A stretch of 64,000 nt of DNA from assembly GCA_000010565.1 (NCBI GenBank), contig AP009389.1, positions 806,001 through 870,000 of the forward strand. The letters are read 5' to 3'. The notes beneath the pieces are model-generated. The model was not told where the DNA came from. It made no database searches and saw nothing but the letters and a program-made list of their open reading frames with translations. The translations under genes were made by a program, and so were the position numbers. The stretch comes from Pelotomaculum thermopropionicum SI. Its GTDB lineage: Bacteria > Bacillota > Desulfotomaculia > Desulfotomaculales > Pelotomaculaceae. Every line of letters starts with the position of its first letter. Positions within the stretch are counted from its first letter, which is position 1. This document shows positions 54,613-62,347 of the stretch, one piece after another.

Positions 54613-56373
54613 ATGAAAGGTTTTTACGGGCGGCTTTTGCGGATTGACCTGTCGGCCGGGCAGTGGGAGGCAGAAGAGATACCGGCCGGCGTGCTGGAGC
54701 GGTATTTGGGCGGCAAAGGGCTGGGCACCTACCTGATGCTCAAGAACATACCGGCCGGGGCCGACCCGCTGGGCCCCGACAACAGTTTAATTTTCACCAC
54801 CGGGCCGATCACCGGTACCCCCATGTTCGGCTCCAACCGGTTTGGCGCCTTTGCCAGGGCGCCCCTTACCGGTTTTTACGGCGAGTCATACTCAGGCGGC
54901 AGCGTGGGGGCGGTAATGAAGAAGACCGGCTACGACGCCATAATCATACAGGGGCAGGCCCGGCAGCCCGTTTTGCTGGAAGTAAGCGACAGAGGCGTTA
55001 ATTTTAGGGATGCGTCCGGGCTGTGGGGGCTGGACTGTTACGCGGCAGAAGACAGGGCGCTGGCCGAAGTTGGCGTAAAAGGCGCCCAGGCCGTGGTTAT
55101 AGGGCCGGCCGGCGAGAATCTGGTCCGTTACGCCTGCATAGAGAACAACTACTGGCGGTCCCTGGGGCGGACCGGGATGGGCGCCGTGATGGGGTCAAAG
55201 AAAGTCAAGGCCATAGTATTTCACGGTCAGTCGAGCTGCGAGCTGGCCGACCCGGCCGGTTTAAGGCAGTACGTCAGCCAGTTGGCCGGCAAGGGGAAAG
55301 ACAATCCCGGCGTTCAAAACTACCGCAAGTACGGCACCCCGCAGATGGTATCCCTGATGAACAGCGCCGGCTGTTTTCCCGCCCATTACTGGAGCAAAGG
55401 GAGGCTTGCCGGGTGGGAGGCGCTGTCCGGCGAGCATTTGCTGGAGAACTTTGAAGTGCAGCCCCGCGCCTGTCCGCCCTGCATCATGAACTGCGGCAAG
55501 CTGACCCGCGTAACCAAAGGCAGGCACGCGGGGCTGGTAGTAGAGGGGCCGGAGTACGAGACCATATACTCCTTTGGCGGGTTATGCAGCATTAAAGATT
55601 TAGCCGAGATAATACATTTAAACGACATATGCGACCGGTTAGGGCTTGACACCATCAGCGCCGGCAACATGGCAGCCTTTGCCATAGCAGCGGCAGAAGA
55701 CGGGGCACTCGACCTTCCCCTTAAGTACGGCGACGCCGCCGGCGTGGCCCGCCTGCTTTACCAGATAGCCGGCCGCGAGGGGATAGGCGACCTTTTAGCC
55801 GAAGGCATACGCACCGCTGCAGAAGAGCTGGGTTTGAGCGAATTAGCCGTGCACGTCAAGGGGATGGAGCCGGCCGGATACGATCCCCGGAAGCTGCACG
55901 GGATGGGGCTGTCCTACGCCACATCGCCGCGGGGCGCCTGTCATTTACGGGCCACCTTTTACAAGCCCGAGCTGGCCGGGATAATAGATCCCAAGGCAGT
56001 GGAGGGCAAGGCAGAGCTTTTGATAGATTACGAGGACCGGCTGGCGATATACGACACATTAATTTTGTGCCGTTTTTACCGGGACCTGGTGTTATGGGAA
56101 GATCTGGCCGGGCTGGTGAACCTGACCACCGGTTTAGGGGTAGATGCAGAGCAGTTGCGCCGCACCGCCAGGGAGATTATAGACTGCACCCGCCGGTTCA
56201 ACCTGATGCAGGGGTTGACCAGGGCCGACGACAATCTGCCCGCCCGCTTTTTCAAGGAGCCGCTGGAGGATGGCGACGTATTGCCGGAGGAGAACTTCAG
56301 GCAGATGCTTGCCGATTACTACCGCCTGCGCGGGTGGGACGGGGAAGGCCGCCCGCCTGAAGGCAGCCTTTAG
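54613..56373 (+). CDS. aor: Aldehyde:ferredoxin oxidoreductase (tungsten type)
   Basis: 586 residues. N-terminal domain GFYGRLLRIDLS, FGSNRFGAFARAPLTGFYGESYSGG, and the pterin contact GAVMGSKKVKAI. The 4Fe-4S ligands are Cys287, Cys290 and Cys294 (CPPCIMNC) plus Cys486, matching the family spacing. It oxidises aldehydes to acids with ferredoxin, using tungsto- or molybdopterin. Cotranscription with the ADH is likely. The mod operon upstream could supply the metal. Confidence 0.94.
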   Translation: MKGFYGRLLRIDLSAGQWEAEEIPAGVLERYLGGKGLGTYLMLKNIPAGADPLGPDNSLIFTTGPITGTPMFGSNRFGAFARAPLTGFYGESYSGGSVGAVMKKTGYDAIIIQGQARQPVLLEVSDRGVNFRDASGLWGLDCYAAEDRALAEVGVKGAQAVVIGPAGENLVRYACIENNYWRSLGRTGMGAVMGSKKVKAIVFHGQSSCELADPAGLRQYVSQLAGKGKDNPGVQNYRKYGTPQMVSLMNSAGCFPAHYWSKGRLAGWEALSGEHLLENFEVQPRACPPCIMNCGKLTRVTKGRHAGLVVEGPEYETIYSFGGLCSIKDLAEIIHLNDICDRLGLDTISAGNMAAFAIAAAEDGALDLPLKYGDAAGVARLLYQIAGREGIGDLLAEGIRTAAEELGLSELAVHVKGMEPAGYDPRKLHGMGLSYATSPRGACHLRATFYKPELAGIIDPKAVEGKAELLIDYEDRLAIYDTLILCRFYRDLVLWEDLAGLVNLTTGLGVDAEQLRRTAREIIDCTRRFNLMQGLTRADDNLPARFFKEPLEDGDVLPEENFRQMLADYYRLRGWDGEGRPPEGSL

Positions 56374-56498
56374 CCCGGCCGGCGAAAGGCGAGAGGGGGT
56401 GGGAGCAAAAGCCGGGCTTGGGCCGGTGGGGAATAAACAGTTATAAGAAATAAAATATTTTTACAGTTCAAGCATATCTGAAAAAGAGGTGTTGTTGT

Positions 56499-57896
56499 TT
56501 GGCTTTGGTCAGGGAGTATGGAAAAGAACAACCTTTTATACCTGCCGGACCGTTTAAAATCCGGCTGCCTTTTATTCACTACCGTTTTGAGTGGGCCGAT
56601 TACGCCCAGGGTTTGCTGATGTGCGCCGTTTGCCTGGGAATAATTCCTTTGCTTCAAGAAGTCCTGGGCATGCCCTTTGAGATTGCCATTACCATTGTTA
56701 TTTTAAACGGTTTTCTTTATTGCTGGCACGCCCAGCTTGGCGACCCGGTGGTGCCGGGCTGGATTACCCCGGCCATACCGCTGCTGGTGGCCTACGTCAG
56801 CGCCTTCGAGCCGGGAGTGCCAAGGATGCACGCGTTAATCTCATTTGAGATAACATTGGGCATACTGGCTTTCGTGCTGGGTGTCACCGGCCTGGCTAAA
56901 AAGTTTGTGGATTCGATACCAAACGCCATAAAATCAGGTGTATTGATTGGCGCCGGAATTGCGGCGGTAAACCTGATCTTTAAAATGCCCGACGGGCGGT
57001 TCTGGAAAAGCCCGGTTACCATTAGCGTCTGCCTGGTTCTGGCGGTGTTTCTCCTGTTTTCAAACATTTACAAGCAAATCAGGCACAAACACAAGCTGCT
57101 GACCTTAATTTCGGATCTCGGGATCATGCCTTCTATTTTACTGGCTGCCATACTTGGTCCGCTTATTGAGCCTTCGGCCATACCTTTCCCCAACCTGCAG
57201 TGGGGTTTTACCGTACCGCATTTTGGGGAGCTGTTCACCCAGTGGACACCCTTTTCAGAGCGCATCGGCTGGCCCTCTATAGGCATGTTCATACAGTCCA
57301 TTCCGCTGGTAATAGCGGTCTATATCGTTTTATTCGGCGAGTTGATCCAGGCCCAGGCGCTCATAGATGAAAGCTCGCATTTCAGGCCGGACGAGAAGGT
57401 TGAATACAGCCCCAACCGCAACAACATAATTGTCGGTTTAAGGAACATGATCATGGGCACCTTCGGCCCGGACATCTCCATGTGCGGCCCGCTGTGGGCA
57501 GCCATGCAGGTAGTGGAGTGCGAACGCTACAAGCACGGCCGGAAGGCCATGGACAGCCTCATCGGCGGGGTCGGCAGCTTTCGCTGGGGAACGTTTACCG
57601 GCTACTGGCTGTCGCCAATAGTAACTTTTGTAACACCTATCCTCAACGCCGCGTTAAGCCTTACCCTGCTCATTCAGGGATATGTGGCCGTCCGGGTGGG
57701 AGTGCTGAAGGCCCGCAGCTACAACGACATCGGCATAGCCGGGGTGGTGGCCGGCGTGCTGGTGGTTAAAGGGGCGGCCTGGGCCTTTGCCGTTGGAATA
57801 ATTATGTGCTTATTAATTTACGGCAGGCACTTCTTTGCCGAGCAGCCCGTGGAAACCAAAAGCCAGGTTCCGCCGCACAACATATTTGCCGATTAG
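56499..57896 (+). CDS. NCS2-type (xanthine/uracil family-like) permease
   Basis: 465 residues from TTG (AGAGGTG site), with about 12 to 14 membrane helices. Sequence resembles the NCS2/SLC23 fold loosely (GDPVVPGWITPAIPLLVAYV, GVLIGAGIAAVNLIF). Substrate unknown. It lies after aor with a 125-base gap, so it may or may not be in the operon. A strong terminator follows. Confidence 0.7.
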   Translation: MALVREYGKEQPFIPAGPFKIRLPFIHYRFEWADYAQGLLMCAVCLGIIPLLQEVLGMPFEIAITIVILNGFLYCWHAQLGDPVVPGWITPAIPLLVAYVSAFEPGVPRMHALISFEITLGILAFVLGVTGLAKKFVDSIPNAIKSGVLIGAGIAAVNLIFKMPDGRFWKSPVTISVCLVLAVFLLFSNIYKQIRHKHKLLTLISDLGIMPSILLAAILGPLIEPSAIPFPNLQWGFTVPHFGELFTQWTPFSERIGWPSIGMFIQSIPLVIAVYIVLFGELIQAQALIDESSHFRPDEKVEYSPNRNNIIVGLRNMIMGTFGPDISMCGPLWAAMQVVECERYKHGRKAMDSLIGGVGSFRWGTFTGYWLSPIVTFVTPILNAALSLTLLIQGYVAVRVGVLKARSYNDIGIAGVVAGVLVVKGAAWAFAVGIIMCLLIYGRHFFAEQPVETKSQVPPHNIFAD

Positions 57897-57944
57897 CCGG
57901 GAAATTTTTCGCAGCAAGGATCCAGGCAGTTGTGCTTGAAGAAG

Positions 57945-57983
57945 CAATAAACAGCCCTGCGTTCAGGCTGTTTATTGTTTTTA
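57945..57983 (+). terminator. Terminator after the permease
   Basis: CAATAAACAGCC and GGCTGTTTATTG form a perfect 12-bp stem, followed by TTTTTAAG. Confidence 0.9.
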
Positions 57984-58075
57984 AGGGATTAGATTTTAAT
58001 GCAAATAAAGAAGGATAAAGTCACTTTTGGTAGAATTAACCTTTTGGTTAATATTTTCAGGGGCGGGTGGACCTT

Positions 58076-58693
58076 GTGATTCAGCTTGACCGCAGGCAGC
58101 AGTTGGTCGTTATCCTGCTGGCAGGGGTGATACTTTTTGGTGCAGGGTACAGGCTTGCCCAGGTTAAGGGACGCCCGGCGGATGAGGGCAGGCCGGCACT
58201 GGAAAAGGCAGGTGAAAACAAGGCTAAAGATGTGGTTGTTCATGTGGCCGGGGCCGTGGCAAAGCCGGGGGTATATCAACTGCCTCAGGGTTCGAGGGTG
58301 ATTGACGCAATAAACAAGGCCGGCCCCACAGAAGAAGCCGATCTTGATGCGCTGCAACTGGCCGCGCCGGTTTCCGACGGAAAAACCGTCTACGTTCCGC
58401 AAAAATCCCAGGCCACCCAAACCGGGCCGCCGGCAGCGGCCAACAAGGCGGGGACGGCACCGGCCGCCGCAACGGCAAAGCAAAACACTCCTTCTTCACA
58501 GCTTGTAAATATAAACACCGCAGACCAGGGCCAGCTGGATACCTTGCCCGGCATCGGACCGGCCCTGGCCCAGAGAATAATCCAGTACCGCGAATCAAAC
58601 GGTCCGTTTAAAACGATTGAGGAACTAAAAAATGTTTCCGGCATAGGAGACAAGAACTTTGAAAACTTAAAGGACAAAATTACGGTTTACTAA
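58076..58693 (+). CDS. comEA: Competence DNA-binding protein ComEA
   Basis: 205 residues from the GTG at 58076 (GGGGCGGG site); GTG 58067 overlaps it. An N-terminal membrane anchor (QLVVILLAGVILFGAGY), an SLBB domain (VVHVAGAVAKPGVYQLPQGSRVIDAINKAGP), an Ala/Pro/Thr-rich linker and a C-terminal double helix-hairpin-helix (NINTADQGQLDTLPGIGPALAQRIIQYRE). It binds DNA outside the membrane and passes it to ComEC, encoded 1.0 kb downstream. Confidence 0.95.
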   Translation: MIQLDRRQQLVVILLAGVILFGAGYRLAQVKGRPADEGRPALEKAGENKAKDVVVHVAGAVAKPGVYQLPQGSRVIDAINKAGPTEEADLDALQLAAPVSDGKTVYVPQKSQATQTGPPAAANKAGTAPAAATAKQNTPSSQLVNINTADQGQLDTLPGIGPALAQRIIQYRESNGPFKTIEELKNVSGIGDKNFENLKDKITVY

Positions 58694-58821
58694 AGAAATC
58701 TAATAGAACTCATATAATTTAGTTTATAAGCGTGTCGAAATTTTTTTAAAGGGAAATTGCTTGAATTAATCGAACATTATTTATGTTTAGTGATAAATGC
58801 GAGAGGGGTGTTGTAATTATT

Positions 58822-59031
58822 ATGGCGTATGAGAGGGAGTACGTTCATATTGAAGTAAACGGTCATAAATATTTATATTCAATCTGGTACGGCAGGAAAG
58901 AGCTGCTTTGGTACGGCGAGCAGATGGACACCAGCGATCCTCTCAAGCTGGTTTACGCAGTTTCCAGGGAGGGGCTGATGAAGAAAATAAAAATGGTGTT
59001 AAGCGCCAAGGACGGTCAGCAAAGGAGCTAA
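58822..59031 (+). CDS. Small hypothetical protein between comEA and the transglycosylase
   Basis: 69 residues from the ATG at 58822; a start at 58783 would add 13. No known domain. It is soluble, mixed alpha/beta in look ([26 protein letters not shown]), with a Lys-rich C-terminus. GAGAGGGGTG lies 12 bases upstream. It ends six bases before the next start, consistent with cotranscription. Confidence rests on position and Shine-Dalgarno only. Confidence 0.5.
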   Translation: MAYEREYVHIEVNGHKYLYSIWYGRKELLWYGEQMDTSDPLKLVYAVSREGLMKKIKMVLSAKDGQQRS

Positions 59032-59036
59032 TTTTT

Positions 59037-59663
59037 ATGGATTTGAACCCATTAATTAACATGATCATGCTGGATTGCCTTGCAGGCGCCGTGAGAGGCG
59101 AAAAGGGCGGCGGCACCGGAGATGACGGCAGGTTTGCCGCCCTGCTGGCCCTGTTGCTGGCCGGAAGGGGGCTGAAGGCACCCCCTCTTCATCCGGGCGG
59201 GTTTGGAACCGGCCGGCCGGCCGCACCTGCAGCGCGCGGGAACAAAAAGGCCGGGGCAGCCGGGCCGGCCCTGTCCGGGGTTGGGCTGGAGGGTTTGATT
59301 GAGAGAACGGCAAGAAAGTACGGCGTTGACCCGGCCCTGGTCAAGTCGGTGATCCAGGCGGAATCGGGCTTTAACCCCAGGGCGACCTCGCCTGCCGGGG
59401 CAATGGGCCTGATGCAGCTCATGCCGGGAACGGCGGCTGCCCTGGGGGTGCAGGATCCCTACGACCCCGCCCAGAATATCGACGGCGGTGTGCGCTACCT
59501 GAGGCAAATGCTGGATCGTTACGGCGGTAACGTTTCCCTGGCCCTTGCCGCTTACAACGCCGGCCCCGGAGCGGTGGACCGGGCCGGCGGGATACCCGGT
59601 TACAGGGAAACCAGGGAATACGTCCGGAAGGTGCTGGAAAACAGGGTTAATTTTACGGTTTAG
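59037..59663 (+). CDS. Lytic transglycosylase (SLT domain)
   Basis: 208 residues from the ATG at 59037 (AAGGAG site). A hydrophobic/proline-rich N-terminal 80 residues, then the goose-lysozyme-type SLT fold: catalytic Glu109 in [24 protein letters not shown], and [13 protein letters not shown]...[15 protein letters not shown]. It cleaves peptidoglycan glycan strands. There is no clear signal peptide, so its route to the wall is uncertain. Between comEA and comEC it may open the wall for DNA uptake. Confidence 0.9.
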   Translation: MDLNPLINMIMLDCLAGAVRGEKGGGTGDDGRFAALLALLLAGRGLKAPPLHPGGFGTGRPAAPAARGNKKAGAAGPALSGVGLEGLIERTARKYGVDPALVKSVIQAESGFNPRATSPAGAMGLMQLMPGTAAALGVQDPYDPAQNIDGGVRYLRQMLDRYGGNVSLALAAYNAGPGAVDRAGGIPGYRETREYVRKVLENRVNFTV

Positions 59664-59684
59664 CTTTTCCTCCGGAGAAGGTGC

Positions 59685-62114
59685 ATGGACAGGCCCCTGG
59701 TTTTACTGACGGCTTTTTACATAGCTGGCATTCTTTTCGGTGAACTAACCGGTTTTAAAGCGTCTGTGGCTTTGGCCCTGGCGTTTTTTTGTTTTTTCAC
59801 CGCCGTGGCGGGATATCTTTGGGCGTGGAAGGCAAACGGCAGGATTATCCTGGCCCTTTTCCTCCTGCTGGGCCTGGCCGTGTCTCGCGTTTGGGCTGAA
59901 GGGAGCGAGACGCCCCTGGCCGGGTATGCCGGGCAGCGGGTGGTCCTGGTGGGGCGGGTGGCGGCCGAGCCCGACGTGCGCAGGGACAAAGTGTTTTATT
60001 TGCTTAAAGCCCAGGAGATCATCAGGGGGGGAGAGCGCCGGGCGGTGCACGGGGCGGTCAGGCTCGACCTGAGCGGAACGCCCCAGGTATACGGATACGG
60101 CGATTTGCTTAAAGTATCCGGCCTGCTGACCCGCCCGGAGCCACCGGGCAACCCGGGCGAGTTTAACTACAGGAGATATCTGGAAAGGCAGGGGATTAAG
60201 GTAATCCTGCTGGCCCGGGGGAACGGCGCCGTGCAAAAAGCCGGCTCAGGCGCAGAGAACCCGGTGCTGGCTGCGGCGCTGCAGGTTAAGCAAAAACTTT
60301 CGGCCGCAGCCACCGCATACCTGAAACCATCCCACGCCGCTTTGCTTAACGGGATAGTTTTCGGCACCCAGGGGCTCATAGAGAAAGAAACCAGGGAAGC
60401 CTTCACGGCGACGGGGGTGGTGCACATCCTCAGCGTGTCAGGGCTTCACGTGGGAATTGTTACTGCCGGGCTGATCGGCCTTTTGCGGTTTTTCGGGCTG
60501 CCGCCGGGGGCGACCGCTCCTGCGGCCACGCCGGTGCTGCTGTTTTACGCCTTAATGACGGGCTTGAACCCCGCGGTGATGCGGTCCACCGTTATGGCCC
60601 TGCTCCTTCTCTGGGCCCACCACCTGGGCCGCGACCGGGACTGGCCCGCCACCCTGGCCCTGGCCGCCCTGATAATACTGCTCTGGAACCCGTTTTTGCT
60701 TTTCCACCCCGGTTTTCAGCTTTCCTTTGCCGCCACCTGGGGCATTTTGCACCTCGGCCCGGTGCTGAGCGGCCTCCTGGAAGGGCTTTTTAAAAGGCCT
60801 CCCGGCGTCCTGTGCAAGACCTTAATCCAGGGGCTGGCGGTCTCACTTGCCGCACAGCTTGCTACGGTCCCACCGGTTGCCTGGTACTATAACCTTGTTT
60901 CCCTGGTGTCCGTCCCCGCCAACCTGATAGCCGTCCCCCTGGTCGGCCTGGTTCAGTTTCTGGGCATTGCGGCGGCGGCTCTGGGCCTGCTCTGGCTGCC
61001 CCTGGCCGGCCTGGTCAACGCTTGCACCGGGGTCGTCCTGGAACTGTTCCTGGCGCTGATAAGTTTTTTCCAGCGTCTGCCGGGAGCAGTGGTATACCTT
61101 CCCACTCCGCCGGTGCTCCTGGCGGCGGCCTGGTACGGCGGCCTTCTGGCCTTGATCAGGGTGCGCAAAGCCGGGCTGAGTGCAGGCGCGGCGCGCCTGG
61201 TAAAGGGCTGGGCGCCTGCCGGTGCGGCGCTGGCCGCAGCCCTGCTGATATGGTGGCCCTGGGGCGGCGGGCACAAGCTGGCCGTCCATTTCCTGGATGT
61301 CGGCCAGGGCGACAGCATCCTGCTTCAGACCCCCGGCGGCAGGAACATGCTGATCGACACGGGCGGCAGGAAGGATGAATTTCTTACCGGCACCGGAGCC
61401 GGAGATCAGGTGGTGGCGCCCTACCTGCGTAAAATTGGGGTTAACCGACTGGACGTACTGGTTCTTACCCATCCGCACGAAGATCATTGCGGCGGTGCGG
61501 CCTACCTGGTGAAAAATTTTCCCGTCGGCCTGGCCGTGGTGTCTCCTGCGGAAGGCACCGCTAAGGATGCCGTGCCGGCGGCTTATGCGGCGCTTATAAA
61601 AGAAATGGGCAGGCGCGGCGTCCCCGTGCAGGCTGCCGCAGCGGGCGATGTGATCAGGCTGGACCCGGACGTGGACATTGAGGTTCTCTCGCCCGGGGCC
61701 GCGGCCGGAGGAAAGGGGACGGAGTTTAACGACGGTTCGCTGGTGCTGAAAGTGATTTACGGCCTTCATTCTTTTATCCTGACGGGTGATATAGAGCTGG
61801 AGTCGCAAAGGGAGCTGATTCAACGTGGGGTGGACCTGGCGGCCGATGTAATGAAGGTGCCCCACCACGGCAGCCGTTCCCTCCTGCCTGAGCTGGTGGA
61901 ACAGGTAAGGCCCGGCATGGCGGTAATCTCGGTGGGCGCCCATAACACCTTCGGGCACCCGGCGCCGTATGCCCTGGACCTGCTCGGCCGGGCCGGCGCC
62001 CGGATCTACCGCACCGACCAGGACGGGGCGGTGATAGTGGAAACAGACGGGAACAGGCTGGAGGTAAAGACGGGGAAAAGCGGTCAGGAAGATACCGGGC
62101 TGCCGGAGAAGTAG
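59685..62114 (+). CDS. comEC: DNA internalisation protein ComEC/Rec2
   Basis: 809 residues. An N-terminal OB-like DUF4131 region, the multi-spanning Competence domain (about residues 210-480; GIVFGTQGLIEKETREAFTATGVVHILSVSGLHVG), and a C-terminal beta-lactamase-fold domain with HPHEDH (His596, His598, Asp600, His601) and later HHGS and GHPAP motifs, so the metal site is intact. It forms the channel for incoming single-stranded DNA. With comEA it suggests a capacity for transformation. Confidence 0.96.
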   Translation: MDRPLVLLTAFYIAGILFGELTGFKASVALALAFFCFFTAVAGYLWAWKANGRIILALFLLLGLAVSRVWAEGSETPLAGYAGQRVVLVGRVAAEPDVRRDKVFYLLKAQEIIRGGERRAVHGAVRLDLSGTPQVYGYGDLLKVSGLLTRPEPPGNPGEFNYRRYLERQGIKVILLARGNGAVQKAGSGAENPVLAAALQVKQKLSAAATAYLKPSHAALLNGIVFGTQGLIEKETREAFTATGVVHILSVSGLHVGIVTAGLIGLLRFFGLPPGATAPAATPVLLFYALMTGLNPAVMRSTVMALLLLWAHHLGRDRDWPATLALAALIILLWNPFLLFHPGFQLSFAATWGILHLGPVLSGLLEGLFKRPPGVLCKTLIQGLAVSLAAQLATVPPVAWYYNLVSLVSVPANLIAVPLVGLVQFLGIAAAALGLLWLPLAGLVNACTGVVLELFLALISFFQRLPGAVVYLPTPPVLLAAAWYGGLLALIRVRKAGLSAGAARLVKGWAPAGAALAAALLIWWPWGGGHKLAVHFLDVGQGDSILLQTPGGRNMLIDTGGRKDEFLTGTGAGDQVVAPYLRKIGVNRLDVLVLTHPHEDHCGGAAYLVKNFPVGLAVVSPAEGTAKDAVPAAYAALIKEMGRRGVPVQAAAAGDVIRLDPDVDIEVLSPGAAAGGKGTEFNDGSLVLKVIYGLHSFILTGDIELESQRELIQRGVDLAADVMKVPHHGSRSLLPELVEQVRPGMAVISVGAHNTFGHPAPYALDLLGRAGARIYRTDQDGAVIVETDGNRLEVKTGKSGQEDTGLPEK

Positions 62115-62217
62115 GGCGGCCACAGGAAGGCGCCGGGCCCGACCTTTAATGCCGGGGCACATTCAAAACTGCAGAGATTTAACGGCCGATTTTCGGTTCG
62201 AAAAAGGAAAAGGGAGG

Positions 62218-62295
62218 AAAATGTCGAACGGATATGCTAACCATTTTTAAAAATTATCTGCTTATTAGAAGAGATATGATTAGCATTTTTAAATT
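62218..62295 (+). repeat. Imperfect direct repeat before the helicase gene
   Basis: GATATGCTAACCATTTTTAAA (62230-62250) is repeated as GATATGATTAGCATTTTTAAA (62271-62291), with three or four mismatches. The first copy overlaps a 9-codon ATG ORF (62221-62250) that could be a leader peptide. The AT-rich region differs from its neighbours. Confidence 0.4.
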
Positions 62296-62347
62296 TTAAG
62301 GGTGACAAGTTTTTTTATAAGCTTTTGGATAGCGGGAGGTAAATTAA

